NCBI RefSeq assembly: GCF_018687535.1
Contig: NZ_CP061295.1
Coordinates: forward strand, 124,001 to 188,000
Direction of reading: 5' to 3'
Source: Polynucleobacter sp. MWH-S4W17
Lineage (GTDB): Bacteria; Pseudomonadota; Gammaproteobacteria; Burkholderiales; Burkholderiaceae
DNA length: 64,000 bases
The notes below the pieces were generated by a model. That model was not told the DNA's origin. It searched no databases and was given only the letters and a program-made list of their open reading frames with translations. The position numbers were made by a program, and so were the translations under genes. Below, piece after piece: positions 47,657-58,057 of the stretch (within the stretch, counting starts at the first letter, position 1; each line of letters begins with the position of its first letter).

Positions 47657-48571
47657 ATGATGAAGCAACGCACCATTGCCACTCCGGTTAAGACCGTGGG
47701 GATTGGCTTGCACTCTGGTCGCAAGGTGACGATTTCTATCAAGCCTGCACCAGTAAATTCAGGGGTTCAGTTTGTTCGGGTGGATACACCTGAACAGTCA
47801 GTGGTTCCTGCAACCGCTTTAGCTGTATGTGACACAAGATTGGCTTCTGTTATTCAGAAGGATGGTGTGCGTGTATCTACCGTGGAACATTTACTTTCAG
47901 CCTGTGCTGGTCTTGGCCTCGATAATTTATTGATAGAGCTTGACGGTGAAGAGGTGCCTATCATGGATGGTAGTGCCGCTTCATTCTTATTCTTAATTGA
48001 ATCTGCTGGCATTGCAGAGCAAGATGCGCCACGTCAATTTGTAGTGATTAAAAAACCAGTAGAGGTTCGCGAGGGCGATAAGCTTGCTCGCTTAGAACCA
48101 TTCTTTGGGTTTAAGTTAGATTTTACGATTGACTTCAAGCATCCGGCGGTAGATAAAACAGGGCAACGCTTTGCGGTTGATTTTGCAGAACAAGCTTACC
48201 GCAGTGAAATTGGTCGTGCACGTACTTTTGGATTTGCGCACGAAGTAGAAGCATTGCGAGAAATGGGATTAGCGCGTGGCGGTAGTTTAGATAACGCAAT
48301 TGTTTTAGATGAGCACCGCATTTTGAATAACGAAGAACTTCGTTATGAGGATGAATTTGTGCGGCACAAAATTTTAGATGCGATTGGTGATCTGTATCTC
48401 ATCGGACACCCTATTGTGGGAGCTTATATTGCCGAAAAATCAGGCCACGCTCTCAATAACGCACTTTTGCGGAAGCTTTTGGAAGACCCTAGCTCTTATG
48501 AAATCAGCTCCTTTGCTGAAAATAAGGCTCCAGGCGCTTATTCCCAGGAAAGCCAGCCCCTCTTTTTCTAA
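47657..48571 (+). CDS. lpxC: UDP-3-O-acyl-N-acetylglucosamine deacetylase
   Basis: 304 residues. Zinc ligands are in [17 protein letters not shown] near 75 and in [16 protein letters not shown] near 237; [18 protein letters not shown] lies near 105. It catalyses the committed step of lipid A synthesis, so the cell makes lipopolysaccharide. The double start ATG ATG leaves one residue in doubt. It is convergent with the DciA-like gene. Confidence 0.97.
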   Translation: MMKQRTIATPVKTVGIGLHSGRKVTISIKPAPVNSGVQFVRVDTPEQSVVPATALAVCDTRLASVIQKDGVRVSTVEHLLSACAGLGLDNLLIELDGEEVPIMDGSAASFLFLIESAGIAEQDAPRQFVVIKKPVEVREGDKLARLEPFFGFKLDFTIDFKHPAVDKTGQRFAVDFAEQAYRSEIGRARTFGFAHEVEALREMGLARGGSLDNAIVLDEHRILNNEELRYEDEFVRHKILDAIGDLYLIGHPIVGAYIAEKSGHALNNALLRKLLEDPSSYEISSFAENKAPGAYSQESQPLFF

Positions 48572-48592
48572 GGGGCCCGAAGTAGTTTTCGT

Positions 48593-49090
48593 CTACTTTG
48601 GTTTATTTTTCAACAGCTTCTCGATGGAGGAGCGTAAACCAGAGTCAGGCCCTAACTTCTGTAATAGGGACTCCCAGGATTTTTTGGCAACCTCATTTAG
48701 CCCTTTTGGCTTTTCACGCTGATCTTGGCGAGGTTTAACTTCCCAAGCGGGTGGAGCGGGTTTTACTCGCACCTTTATTGCCTTGCAGGATAAGCCAGAT
48801 TTACCTAACTCATTGATTAGACTAGGTAATATTTGCTGTAAGCGACTGGCGATGCTCGCACTGCTGACCAGTAAAAATAGCTCATCCTGTGAGCCAGAGC
48901 GCCAACCAGCTTCAATTTTTGGGCTCAGATGGTTTAAATCAAGCTTCGTTAGGGCTGAGTTAATAATTGTCTTGAGTTTGGCTAGATCTTCGGTTTTAGC
49001 CAAAATTCCCCCAAGACCATCGGATTCACGTAGGTAATCCATCCAGTCGTGAGCTGAGGGCTTGCGGGATGATTTGGGGCTAAAGTTCAT
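48593..49090 (-). CDS. DciA/DUF721-like protein
   Basis: About 165 residues from the ATG at 49088-49090; a TTG at 49136-49138 would add 16. The central region (about 55-120) has the DUF721 pattern: a helix, then a strand such as ELFLLVSSASIASRLQQILPSL. DUF721 proteins include DciA, the replicative helicase operator in bacteria without DnaC. A basic C-terminal tail (EKLLKNKPK) fits DNA contact. Position between lpxC and secA matches Burkholderiales DUF721 genes. The family call is moderately sure; the helicase-loading role is inferred. Confidence 0.65.
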   Translation of the reverse strand: MNFSPKSSRKPSAHDWMDYLRESDGLGGILAKTEDLAKLKTIINSALTKLDLNHLSPKIEAGWRSGSQDELFLLVSSASIASRLQQILPSLINELGKSGLSCKAIKVRVKPAPPAWEVKPRQDQREKPKGLNEVAKKSWESLLQKLGPDSGLRSSIEKLLKNKPK

Positions 49091-49144
49091 AAAAAATGGG
49101 CTTGCGGGTGATAAACTCAAGGACTTAATTTTCTTCAATATCCC

Positions 49145-51910
49145 ATGGTAATCGGTCTTCTTAAAACCCTGGTCGGCAGTCGTAACGACCGCCTCTTAAA
49201 ACAGTATCGCAAAGTCGTTGCTAAGGTCGCCACTTTTGAGGCGAGCCTGCAATCTTTGAATGACTCTGCACTTGCTGCAAAAACTGCAGAATTCAAGTCA
49301 CGCCTTGCCGCTGGAGAGTCCTTAGATGATATTGCTGCAGAAGCATTTGCGGTAGTTCGTGAGGCTAGTACACGCGTCATGAAGATGCGCCACTTTGATG
49401 CGCAGATTCTGGGTGGTCTAGCCTTGCATCAAGGCAAGATTGCCGAGATGGGTACAGGCGAAGGAAAAACCTTAACAGCCACTCTTCCGGTCTATTTGAA
49501 TGCTTTAACTGGTAAAGGTGTTCATGTTGTTACGGTGAATGATTATTTAGCGCAGCGTGATGCTGAATGGATGTCTAAGTTGTATAACTTCTTGGGTATG
49601 AAGGTAGGTGTGAATCTATCTCAAATGGATCACACCACTAAGCAAGAAGCTTATGCCGCTGATATTACTTACGGCACCAATAATGAATTTGGCTTCGATT
49701 ACTTACGCGACAACATGGTTCAGGATTTGGATCAGCGCGTTCAACGCGGTTTGGCTTATGCGATCGTTGACGAAGTCGACTCCATTCTGATTGATGAAGC
49801 TCGTACCCCATTAATCATTTCTGGTCAGGCTGAAGATCACACCGATCTTTATGTCAAGATTAATGCTCTGCCATCTCATTTAGAACGTCAAATTGGCGAA
49901 GAGAAGGCTGATGGCACAGGTGTCGAGAAACCAGGCGACTACTGGGTAGACGAGAAGTCTCAGCAGGTTTATTTGACCGAACAAGGTCATGACAAGGCTG
50001 AGTCTATATTGGTTCAATTGGGCGCGCTCAATGATGGCGAATCTCTCTATGCGCCACAAAATATTACTTTGATGCATCACGTGTACGCTGCTCTGCGCGC
50101 ACACACTCTCTATCACCGCGATCAACAATACGTTGTTCAGAGCGGCGAAGTCATCATCGTGGATGAATTTACTGGCCGTTTAATGCAAGGTCGTCGTTGG
50201 TCTGATGGATTGCATCAAGCTGTTGAAGCCAAAGAAGGGGTGCAGATTCAGAATGAGAATCAAACTCTAGCGACAATTACATTCCAAAATTATTTCCGCA
50301 TGTATGGCAAGCTAGCCGGTATGACCGGTACTGCCGATACTGAGGCGTATGAATTTAAAGAAATCTACAACTTGGAAACAGTTGTGATTCCGCCAAATCG
50401 CATTAGCCAAAGAAAAGATAAGCAAGATCAGATCTACAAGTCATCTCGCGAACGCTATGACGCGGTGATTAAAGATATCGAAGATTGTTATGAACGTGGC
50501 CAGCCAGTATTAGTTGGTACCACTTCGATTGAAAACTCTGAGTTGATTGCGAATCTATTGGATCAACGCAAATTACCGCATCAAGTTTTAAATGCAAAAC
50601 AGCATGCTCGCGAAGCAGAAATTATTGCTCAAGCTGGTCGGCCAAAAATGATCACAATTGCTACTAATATGGCTGGCCGTGGTACTGATATCGTGCTTGG
50701 CGGCAACGTTGGCAAACAGTCTTCATTGATTGAGGCTGATAGCGCTATAGCTGATGCTGATAAAGCAGCCAAAATTAAGCAGCTGCAGGACGAGTGGCAA
50801 AGTATTCACAATCAAGTTCTAGTTGCTGGTGGTTTGCATATCATTGGTACCGAGCGACACGAGAGTCGTCGTATCGATAACCAGTTAAGAGGTCGTTCAG
50901 GCCGCCAGGGTGATCCTGGCTCTTCCCGCTTCTACCTTTCATTGGATGATCCGCTGCTACGTATCTTTGCAGGCGATCGTTTACGTTCAGTGATGGAGCG
51001 TCTCAAGATGCCTGATGGCGAGCCGATTGAAGCGGGTATGGTGACGCGCTCTATTGAGTCTGCTCAACGCAAGGTTGAGGGTCGCAACTTTGATATTCGT
51101 AAGCAATTGCTGGAATATGACAACGTTGCTAATGATCAGCGTAAAGAAACTTACCGCCTCAGAAATGAAGTGCTTGAGAGTGCTGATATTGGCGAGTTAA
51201 TTGCTAATTTGCGCGAAGATGTTTTACGTTCCGTTTGCTCGGTTTATGTTCCTCTGGAGTCTATGGAAGAGCAGTGGGACCTAGTTGGGCTGGAAAACGT
51301 TTTAGCCAGTGAGTGGGGCCTCACAATTGACCTCAGAAATTGGGTTGAAGGTGCCGAGACTGTAGATGATGCAGAAATCGTTGACCGTGTATTGCAGTCC
51401 GCTAAAGAAGCTTACGATGCAAAGGTCGAACTCTCTGGGCGTGAATCTTTTGCAGGCTTTGAGCGCTCCGTTCTCTTGTATAGCTTGGATAGCCACTGGC
51501 GTGAGCACTTGGCTGCTTTGGATCATTTGCGGCAGGGCATTCATTTGCGCGGTTACGCGCAGAAAGATCCTAAGCAAGAGTACCGCCGTGAAGCATTTGA
51601 GCTGTATGGTGAATTGCTCAATGTCATCAAAAATGACGTTGTGAAAAACATCATGACGGTTCAGATTCGTAGTGCCAATGAATTAGATCAGGCATCCGAG
51701 TCGATGAATGACGATTTGGCTAAGCTTTCTGATGTCCAGTATCAGCATGCCGATCCCGAGAAAGAGGTTGCTGGATCAACAGGTGATCGTGGTGCCGCTA
51801 TTGATATTCAGCCTGCACCTCTGCGCACAGGTCCAAAGGTGGGTCGCAATGATCCTTGTACGTGCGGTAGCGGTAAGAAGTACAAGAACTGCCACGGCGC
51901 CTTAGCTTAG
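49145..51910 (+). CDS. secA: Protein translocase ATPase SecA
   Basis: 921 residues. Walker A is in [18 protein letters not shown] near 104, the [15 protein letters not shown] segment (Walker B, DEAD-like) near 211, the second NBF with [17 protein letters not shown] near 505, and [20 protein letters not shown] near 585. The C-terminus has the zinc-binding [15 protein letters not shown] that contacts SecB and phospholipid. It drives proteins through SecYEG. A terminator follows. It is divergent from the DciA-like gene. Confidence 0.98.
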   Translation: MVIGLLKTLVGSRNDRLLKQYRKVVAKVATFEASLQSLNDSALAAKTAEFKSRLAAGESLDDIAAEAFAVVREASTRVMKMRHFDAQILGGLALHQGKIAEMGTGEGKTLTATLPVYLNALTGKGVHVVTVNDYLAQRDAEWMSKLYNFLGMKVGVNLSQMDHTTKQEAYAADITYGTNNEFGFDYLRDNMVQDLDQRVQRGLAYAIVDEVDSILIDEARTPLIISGQAEDHTDLYVKINALPSHLERQIGEEKADGTGVEKPGDYWVDEKSQQVYLTEQGHDKAESILVQLGALNDGESLYAPQNITLMHHVYAALRAHTLYHRDQQYVVQSGEVIIVDEFTGRLMQGRRWSDGLHQAVEAKEGVQIQNENQTLATITFQNYFRMYGKLAGMTGTADTEAYEFKEIYNLETVVIPPNRISQRKDKQDQIYKSSRERYDAVIKDIEDCYERGQPVLVGTTSIENSELIANLLDQRKLPHQVLNAKQHAREAEIIAQAGRPKMITIATNMAGRGTDIVLGGNVGKQSSLIEADSAIADADKAAKIKQLQDEWQSIHNQVLVAGGLHIIGTERHESRRIDNQLRGRSGRQGDPGSSRFYLSLDDPLLRIFAGDRLRSVMERLKMPDGEPIEAGMVTRSIESAQRKVEGRNFDIRKQLLEYDNVANDQRKETYRLRNEVLESADIGELIANLREDVLRSVCSVYVPLESMEEQWDLVGLENVLASEWGLTIDLRNWVEGAETVDDAEIVDRVLQSAKEAYDAKVELSGRESFAGFERSVLLYSLDSHWREHLAALDHLRQGIHLRGYAQKDPKQEYRREAFELYGELLNVIKNDVVKNIMTVQIRSANELDQASESMNDDLAKLSDVQYQHADPEKEVAGSTGDRGAAIDIQPAPLRTGPKVGRNDPCTCGSGKKYKNCHGALA

Positions 51911-51938
51911 ATTTTTAATCTTCACACGACAGTGCTTC

Positions 51939-51968
51939 AATGGCTCAGATTTATCTGGGCCATTTTTC
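51939..51968 (+). terminator. Intrinsic terminator after secA
   Basis: AATGGCTCAG (51939-51948) pairs with CTGGGCCATT (51955-51964), 10 bp including one G-T wobble, with a 6-base loop and a T run at 51963-51967. It lies 29 bases after the secA stop. Confidence 0.8.
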
Positions 51969-52082
51969 TTGGTGGAATCCCTAATCATTTAATACCCCTA
52001 GAGACCCTGAGATCTGTCATGATTTGTAGGCAGAAAACATTTGCTTTGTCTGCAAAATCTTAAATTTAAATAAGGGGGCGTT

Positions 52083-52541
52083 ATGGCCGTGTCTTTTACT
52101 CTCAATGGTAAAGCTGTTAATTTCGATGGGGATCCTGAAACGCCAATTCTCTGGGTCTTACGAGACCATTTAGATGTCACGAGTCCAAAGTATGGCTGTG
52201 GCGCAGGACTTTGTGGTGCCTGTACAGTTCATCTAGAAGGTGCTGCTATCCGTTCTTGCTCCACCCCTATATCTGCTGCAGGCGGTAAGTCGGTTACCAC
52301 TCTCGAGGGTTTAACGGCAAAAGTTGGGAAAGCACTTCAAGACGCTTGGATCGAGTTTGATGTGCCTCAGTGTGGATATTGCCAAACTGGCCAAATGATG
52401 TCTGCAGCCGATTTATTGGCAAAGAAAAAACAGCCTAGTAGTGATGATATTAAAAATGCCATGAGCGGCAATATTTGTCGCTGCGGTACCTATTCTCGTA
52501 TCGAAAAAGCAGTCAAACGCGCTGCAGATAAATTGGCATAA
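52083..52541 (+). CDS. 2Fe-2S subunit of a molybdenum hydroxylase (isoquinoline 1-oxidoreductase alpha type)
   Basis: 152 residues. Plant-type [2Fe-2S] cysteines are in YGCGAGLCGACTVHL near 39-53 and a second cluster in QCGYCQTGQMMSA near 100 with GNICRCGTYSRI near 137. This is the small electron-transfer subunit of xanthine-oxidase-family enzymes. No signal peptide is seen. The ribosome site is AAGGGGGCG. The large subunit gene follows after 14 bases. A loose GCAGA/TCTGC pair at 52030-52053 may be regulatory, but I do not trust it. Confidence 0.88.
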   Translation: MAVSFTLNGKAVNFDGDPETPILWVLRDHLDVTSPKYGCGAGLCGACTVHLEGAAIRSCSTPISAAGGKSVTTLEGLTAKVGKALQDAWIEFDVPQCGYCQTGQMMSAADLLAKKKQPSSDDIKNAMSGNICRCGTYSRIEKAVKRAADKLA

Positions 52542-52555
52542 AGGGTAAAGATCAT

Positions 52556-54679
52556 ATGAAAAATCAATCTTTAAAAAGCAACAGCCGTCGTCAATTTATT
52601 CAGCAAAGTGCTGCGCTTGGCGGTGCCTTTGTTGTCGGGATGCATCTGCCGATGACAAGTGAGGCTGCTGTAGGGGATGCTGCAAAGCCTGCCTTAGCAA
52701 ACGCTTGGGTGCAAATTACTCCCAATAATCAAATTACCCTCATTTGTGCTCGCTCTGAGATGGGTCAGGACGTATATACCTCTTTGCCAGCCTTGCTAGC
52801 TGAGGAATTAAACTTACCTCTCTCAATGATTCAGGTGCAGATTGCTGGAGTTGCTCCTGTTTATATTAATGCGATGTTGGGTGGCCAAATTACTGGAGGC
52901 TCAACTTCAGTTCGTGAGGCCTTCGATAAATTAAGAACTGCTGGAGCTGCAACTCGTACAGTCTTAATTCAGGCCGCAGCCCAACGTTGGAACGTTTCTG
53001 CTGCCGACTGTAAAGCTATGAATGGCAAGGTAACCCATTCAGGTGGCAAGTCAGCTACCTATGGTGAATTGGCTGCAGATGCAGCTAAGCTACCCCTTCC
53101 AGAAAAACCAACCCTAAAGTCGCCTGCGAATTTTATGGTGATTGGCAAAGAAACAATGCGTCGCTTGGATACGCCAAGTAAAGTTGCTGGTAAAGCAGTT
53201 TATGGAATTGACGTCAAGATTCCGGGTATGGCAATTGCATCCTTAGCGCAATGCCCTGTTATTGGAGGTACGCCTACATCCTTTGATGCTTCCGCTGCAA
53301 TGAAGGTAACTGGAGTGATTAAAGTTGTCCAGATTTCGGATGGCGTTGCAGTATTGGCTAAAGATTTTTATACAGCGCGTAAGGGTAGGGATGCCCTGAA
53401 AATTACCTGGAATGAAGGCTCTAATGCGAACCTGAGCAATGCTGTTGTTCGTAAATCCTTAGAAGAAGGTTTATCTAAAAAAGGTGCTGTGATTAAAACA
53501 GTGGGTGATGCTAACGCTACCGTTGTAAATGGCAAGCCGTTGAGTGCCCAATACTTTTTGCCATACTTAGCCCACTCCACTATGGAGCCTGTGAACTGCT
53601 CTGCTGATGTATCTAATGGCAAGTGCAGAATTATTGGCCCAATTCAGTTTCAGCAAGGTGGGCAGGCGGTAGCTGCAGCTGCTGCTGGGGTTAAGCCAGA
53701 AGATGTCACGATTGAAACCACCTTCCTGGGTGGTGGGTTTGGCCGCAAGTTGGAGCTGGACTTTATTCGTCAAGCCGCTGAAATTTCTAAGGCGGCTGGC
53801 ATGCCAGTCAAGATGCTCTGGACTAAGGAAGATGACATTACTCATGACTTCTATCGTCCTATGAGTGTTCATAAGGTGGATGGAATCTTGGGCGCCAATG
53901 GTCAGTTGGCTTCCTTGAAAGCCAAAATGGTTTCTCAGTCAGTGACAGCACGAGCCTTTCCTGGTTTTGTGAAAGATGGTTTTGATCCATTCATGGTGGA
54001 AGGCTCGAACAATATTACCTATGAGATTCCCAATCTAGAAATTACTAACGTGATTACGGATACCGGACTTCGAGTAGGTTATTGGCGCTCAGTAAGTAAT
54101 GCTCTCAATGCATTTGCAATTGAGAGTTTTGTGGATGAAGCTGCTAAAGCTGCTGGTAAAGACCCTGTTGCATATCGCATGGCATCTTTAAGCAAACACC
54201 CACGAGCAAAAGCTGTTCTTGAATTGGCGGTGAAAAAGTCTGGATACGTTCCTGGCAGTAAGCGTTTTGGTGTTGCACAGATGGAGTGTTATGACACTTA
54301 TTCTGCTTGCATACTTGAATTGGATCCTGCGGCTAAAGAGACCAAGGTTAAGAAAATTACGTTCGTTTCTGATTGCGGAATTACGGTACATCCTGATCAA
54401 GCAAGGGCGCAGCTCACTGGTGGCGTGATTTACGGCTTGAGTGCAGCCTTGAGCAATGAAATCACAATCGAGAATGGCAGGGTTCAGCAGAACAACTTCA
54501 ATAACTACCTGAGCTTGCGACAAAATCAAGTGCCTGTGGTTGAGGTGCATTTGGTGCCAAGTCAGGAGAAGCCGGGTGGCTTGGGTGAGGTTGGGGTGCC
54601 TTTAGTGGCCCCAGCTCTGGTCAACGCAATTGCTGCAGCAACTGGCAAGCGGATTCGGGAGTTGCCAATCAAAGCGTAG
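52556..54679 (+). CDS. Molybdopterin-binding large subunit of an isoquinoline 1-oxidoreductase-type enzyme
   Basis: 707 residues. A twin-arginine signal (SRRQFIQQS, Arg11-Arg12, then a hydrophobic core) should send the folded complex to the periplasm. The body is the aldehyde oxidase/xanthine dehydrogenase molybdenum domain in the single-chain IorB form, with the predicted base Glu near 679 in GGLGEVGVPLVAPALVNA. Relatives hydroxylate N-heterocycles or aldehydes. The substrate is unknown. The small subunit without signal probably hitchhikes. No XdhC-type maturation gene and no cytochrome subunit lie nearby. Confidence 0.87.
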   Translation: MKNQSLKSNSRRQFIQQSAALGGAFVVGMHLPMTSEAAVGDAAKPALANAWVQITPNNQITLICARSEMGQDVYTSLPALLAEELNLPLSMIQVQIAGVAPVYINAMLGGQITGGSTSVREAFDKLRTAGAATRTVLIQAAAQRWNVSAADCKAMNGKVTHSGGKSATYGELAADAAKLPLPEKPTLKSPANFMVIGKETMRRLDTPSKVAGKAVYGIDVKIPGMAIASLAQCPVIGGTPTSFDASAAMKVTGVIKVVQISDGVAVLAKDFYTARKGRDALKITWNEGSNANLSNAVVRKSLEEGLSKKGAVIKTVGDANATVVNGKPLSAQYFLPYLAHSTMEPVNCSADVSNGKCRIIGPIQFQQGGQAVAAAAAGVKPEDVTIETTFLGGGFGRKLELDFIRQAAEISKAAGMPVKMLWTKEDDITHDFYRPMSVHKVDGILGANGQLASLKAKMVSQSVTARAFPGFVKDGFDPFMVEGSNNITYEIPNLEITNVITDTGLRVGYWRSVSNALNAFAIESFVDEAAKAAGKDPVAYRMASLSKHPRAKAVLELAVKKSGYVPGSKRFGVAQMECYDTYSACILELDPAAKETKVKKITFVSDCGITVHPDQARAQLTGGVIYGLSAALSNEITIENGRVQQNNFNNYLSLRQNQVPVVEVHLVPSQEKPGGLGEVGVPLVAPALVNAIAAATGKRIRELPIKA

Positions 54680-54701
54680 TATCTGTAATGGGGTTTTAAC
54701 C

Positions 54702-54736
54702 AAAATAAAGCGCGCCCAGAAGGTGCGCTTTATTTT
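54702..54736 (+). terminator. Intrinsic terminator after the molybdenum hydroxylase genes
   Basis: AAAATAAAGCGC (54702-54713) pairs perfectly over 12 bp with GCGCTTTATTTT (54725-54736), with an 11-base loop and a T run after it. It ends 26 bases before the argJ start. Confidence 0.88.
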
Positions 54737-54762
54737 TGAGCCTCATCTACAATTATCAGACT

Positions 54763-55998
54763 ATGACTGTTAACTTACCCCTCCCCCAAAAAGCCGAATT
54801 AAAGCCTATTAAAGGTTTTGAGATGGGCATCGCCGAAGCTGGTATTAAGAAGGCAAATCGTAAAGATTTATTGGTGATGACTTTAGCTCCTGGTTCCCAG
54901 GTCGCTGGCGTTTTTACTCTAAATCGCTTTTGCGCTGCTCCAGTGCAAGTTTGTCGCGAGCATTTGGCGCAAGAGGGTCGTAATGGTGAAATCCGAGCCC
55001 TCGTGGTGAATACCGGCAATGCTAATGCTGGGACTGGTGAATCTGGTATGAAGCACGCCTTAGAAACCTGCGCAGCTTTGGCTAAGGATCTGAAGATTCA
55101 TCCAGGGCAGATTCTGCCATTCTCAACTGGGGTCATTCTTGAGCCGCTCCCGATTGAGAAAATTATTAGCGCTTTGCCAAAGGCAGTGGCAAATCTTAGC
55201 GAGGACAATTGGTTTGATGCGGCTGAAGCCATCATGACTACGGATACTCAGCCTAAAGCTACTTCAGCAACTGTGCAAACACCTGCAGGATTGGTGACCA
55301 TTACCGGTATCTGTAAGGGCGCTGGCATGATTCATCCCAATATGGCAACCATGTTGGGATTTATTGCTACTGATGCTGGATTTGCGTCTGGCCTCTTGAG
55401 TGGTCTTACTCGTGAGATAGCGGACCTTTCATTTAATGCGATCACCATTGATGGTGATACATCCACTAATGATTCTTTCATCATTATGGCGACGGGTCAG
55501 TCGTCAGTGCAAATTCAATCAGCGAACGAACCTAGTTATGCGATCTTGCGAGATGCATTAATTGCATTAGCTAGAAAGCTAGCGCAAATGATTGTGCGCG
55601 ATGGCGAAGGGGCAACTAAATTTATGACGATCGAAGTGCTTGGTGGCAAGACTTCTGAGGAGTGCCGCTTGGTTGCTAAGGCAGTTGCCCATTCCCCATT
55701 AGTAAAAACCGCTTTCTTCGCAAGCGACCCTAATTTAGGTCGCATCCTGGCAGCGATTGGCTACGCAGGCGTCACCGATTTAGATGTGGGTCGCGTACAA
55801 ATGTGGCTGGGCGATGTTTGGGTTGCTAAAAATGGTGGGCGCAATCCTGATTATCTGGAAGCTGATGGTCAGAGGGTCATGCAGGCCCCAGAGATCACCG
55901 TCAAGATTGACTTGGGTCGCGGCAGCGCTACACAAACCATATGGACTTGTGACTTATCGCATGATTATGTATCCATTAATGCAGATTACCGCTCATAA
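54763..55998 (+). CDS. argJ: Bifunctional ornithine acetyltransferase / N-acetylglutamate synthase
   Basis: 411 residues from the ATG at 54763; an upstream TTG at 54736 lies inside the terminator and is rejected. The proenzyme self-cleaves before Thr in [15 protein letters not shown] near 195. Substrate motifs are [11 protein letters not shown] near 18, [14 protein letters not shown] near 82 and the GDTSTNDS loop near 230. It recycles the acetyl group between acetylornithine and glutamate in arginine synthesis. A ribosome site is not evident. Confidence 0.95.
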   Translation: MTVNLPLPQKAELKPIKGFEMGIAEAGIKKANRKDLLVMTLAPGSQVAGVFTLNRFCAAPVQVCREHLAQEGRNGEIRALVVNTGNANAGTGESGMKHALETCAALAKDLKIHPGQILPFSTGVILEPLPIEKIISALPKAVANLSEDNWFDAAEAIMTTDTQPKATSATVQTPAGLVTITGICKGAGMIHPNMATMLGFIATDAGFASGLLSGLTREIADLSFNAITIDGDTSTNDSFIIMATGQSSVQIQSANEPSYAILRDALIALARKLAQMIVRDGEGATKFMTIEVLGGKTSEECRLVAKAVAHSPLVKTAFFASDPNLGRILAAIGYAGVTDLDVGRVQMWLGDVWVAKNGGRNPDYLEADGQRVMQAPEITVKIDLGRGSATQTIWTCDLSHDYVSINADYRS

Positions 55999-56013
55999 AA
56001 GACCATCCGCAAT

Positions 56014-56871
56014 ATGAATGAAAAATTAGACCGTCTTTTAGACCATCTTGATACTTTTTTACCGAAGCCCCTGACTGAGGAACAGTGGAAATCTTCTACT
56101 GCATATAGATGGCGTCGACGTGATAGTATTTTTGGCAGCATTGGGTTTTTGCAGCCCGTCAAGTACGTTGCAGATATTACTTTTGAGGATTTACAAAATA
56201 TCGATCGTCAGCGTGATGCCATCCGCGATAACACCAAAAACTTTATTCAGAAAAAGCCAGCTAATAATATTTTGTTGACTGGTGCCAGGGGAACTGGAAA
56301 GTCCTCGCTGATCAAAGCGAGCTTGCATGAGTTTGCGAGCCAAGGCTTGCGCCTGGTTGAGGTTGAGAAGGAGCATTTGGCCGATTTAGCTGACATTACT
56401 GAGCTTTTGGCTGAGCGTCCAGAGCGCTTTATTATTTTTTGCGATGACCTCTCGTTTGAGGATGGTGAATCTGGCTATAAGGCTATGAAATCAGCTTTAG
56501 ACGGCTCTGTCTCCGCGCAAGTCGACAATATTTTGATTTATGCCACCTCTAATCGTCGCCATTTATTACCTGAGTATATGAAGGATAACGAGACCTACGT
56601 TCATAACGATGATGGTGAAATTCATCCTGGTGAAGTGGTCGAAGAAAAAATTTCTTTATCAGAGCGCTTTGGTCTTTGGTTATCTTTTTATCCACCAAAA
56701 CAAGATGAGTATTTGGCGATCGTGACGCATTGGTTGCAGCATTTTGGTTTAAGTGCTGCGCAAATTGAAGTGGCGCGTTCAGAAGCTTTGGTCTGGGCAT
56801 TGGAGCGTGGCTCACGCTCTGGTCGTGTTGCTTGGCAATTTGCTAAGCATTGGGCAGGTTCAAAATCTTAA
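56014..56871 (+). CDS. DUF815 family AAA+-like ATPase
   Basis: 285 residues. Walker A is GARGTGKSSLIKA near 89, Walker B RFIIFCDDLSFED near 143 and a sensor-1-like NILIYATSNRRHLLPE near 176. An N-terminal segment (about 25-60, TAYRWRRRDSIFG) precedes the ATPase core. DUF815 proteins are widespread, conserved and of unknown role. It sits 15 bases after argJ and 9 before the MutT-like gene, so it may be co-transcribed with that nucleotide hydrolase. Confidence 0.85.
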   Translation: MNEKLDRLLDHLDTFLPKPLTEEQWKSSTAYRWRRRDSIFGSIGFLQPVKYVADITFEDLQNIDRQRDAIRDNTKNFIQKKPANNILLTGARGTGKSSLIKASLHEFASQGLRLVEVEKEHLADLADITELLAERPERFIIFCDDLSFEDGESGYKAMKSALDGSVSAQVDNILIYATSNRRHLLPEYMKDNETYVHNDDGEIHPGEVVEEKISLSERFGLWLSFYPPKQDEYLAIVTHWLQHFGLSAAQIEVARSEALVWALERGSRSGRVAWQFAKHWAGSKS

Positions 56872-56880
56872 GATTTTTTG

Positions 56881-57297
56881 ATGAGTGAAATCAATCGTCC
56901 AGTTACTGAAGTGGCAGCAGGAATCTTGCTGGATTCTGAAGGGCGCTATCTTTTAGGGCAGAGACCTGAAGGCAAACCCTACGCTGGTTACTGGGAGGTT
57001 CCGGGTGGGAAAATCGAAAAAGGGGAAACTGTTTTCGAGGCGCTAAAGCGTGAACTTCAAGAAGAGCTCGGCATTGATATTCAATCTAGTGAAGAGCTTA
57101 CCGTTCTGGAGCATGATTACCCCCATGCCTATGTTCGCTTACATGTGAGCATTATTCGCGATTGGAGAGGAGTTCCCAAAGGTTGTGAGAATCAAGCCTT
57201 ATCGTGGGAGTTACTTGCTGCCGAAAAGCCTAGTGTTGAACCCTTATTACCGGCCGCCTGGCCCATGCTGGAAAGGCTAAGAGCCCTTTTGACTTAA
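56881..57297 (+). CDS. mutT: Nudix hydrolase, MutT type
   Basis: 138 residues from the ATG at 56881; a TTG one codon earlier is possible. The Nudix box reads GGKIEKGETVFEALKRELQEELGI (residues about 42-65), matching G-x5-E-x7-R-E-x2-E-E-x-G, preceded by the EVPGGK pattern. MutT hydrolyses 8-oxo-dGTP to limit mutation. Its place next to zapD and coaE matches the mutT-coaE neighbourhood of other proteobacteria. It is convergent with zapD and overlaps it by 4 bases. Confidence 0.9.
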   Translation: MSEINRPVTEVAAGILLDSEGRYLLGQRPEGKPYAGYWEVPGGKIEKGETVFEALKRELQEELGIDIQSSEELTVLEHDYPHAYVRLHVSIIRDWRGVPKGCENQALSWELLAAEKPSVEPLLPAAWPMLERLRALLT

Positions 57298-58046
57298 AAC
57301 TGGCAGAGGGTGAGTTTGAATGGCACGTCAGCATTTACTAACTGTGCTTTTTTATCGCGTTCGGACTTTAAGAAGCGAACTGAGAGTAAATATTTATTTG
57401 CGCTAATTTCAGAAAACAAAGCATCGTCTTCTACGGCAATGCGCATTAACTGATACACCTTGCCCGATGGAGCTTGCTGAAAAGATCCATTGTGTGCGAC
57501 CACATCTTTAGCCTCACCTGATTGACGTAACAGTCGTAAAAATAATTGGCATGCCTCATGCCATGGCAAGAGTGGTCCAACATATTTTTCAAGCAATTCA
57601 CGCCGCTCAGATGATGGACTATTTTTCCAGGCATGATAACTAGGCAAATCAATTGGACTGGTGCCACCTGGAATATTTAATCTGGTGCGAATCGCATTTA
57701 ACCATTCACTTTCTGTAATCACAGAGTTGGGTCTGCCTGTTGATTGATTAATACTGCTAGCAACGGAATCAATTTCTGAGAGAGTTTGTGTCAGCGCCTC
57801 TTGATCAACCTTTTGTGACGACTTCAATCCATTAAGTGCATATTTTTGACGCTCAAATTCTTTGAGTAGTAAAGACTTGATGTCACCGCGTGCACCGATG
57901 TCACCAAGATCAAACAAAACAGAGATGGCATTGTGGTGCAACTCTGGGTCATCAGAGCGGACAAAGTGGTTAAAGCGGGCGAACAAATACTCCAGTCGAA
58001 GCATGCTTCGAACTAATTCGTTAAAGGGGTATTCGTAAACAATCAC
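57294..58046 (-). CDS. zapD: Cell division protein ZapD
   Basis: 250 residues, all-helical then beta, with the family start VYEYPFNELVRSMLRLEYLF and HNAISVLFDLGDI near 36, RPNSVITESEWLNAIR near 102. ZapD crosslinks FtsZ filaments through the FtsZ C-terminal peptide. The start is GTG at 58044-58046. It lies 11 bases after coaE, a conserved pairing, and is the last gene of the minus-strand run from corC. Confidence 0.93.
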   Translation of the reverse strand: MIVYEYPFNELVRSMLRLEYLFARFNHFVRSDDPELHHNAISVLFDLGDIGARGDIKSLLLKEFERQKYALNGLKSSQKVDQEALTQTLSEIDSVASSINQSTGRPNSVITESEWLNAIRTRLNIPGGTSPIDLPSYHAWKNSPSSERRELLEKYVGPLLPWHEACQLFLRLLRQSGEAKDVVAHNGSFQQAPSGKVYQLMRIAVEDDALFSEISANKYLLSVRFLKSERDKKAQLVNADVPFKLTLCQF

Positions 58047-58057
58047 AAGCCCATATT

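Noticed and set aside
48556-48576. GCCCCT/AGGGGC hairpin around the lpxC stop
   Set aside because: Only 6 bp, includes the stop codon, and no T tract follows on either strand, so I did not call it a terminator.
52030-52053. GCAGA-N14-TCTGC before the molybdenum hydroxylase genes
   Set aside because: Short arms and wide spacer; not better than chance in this length.
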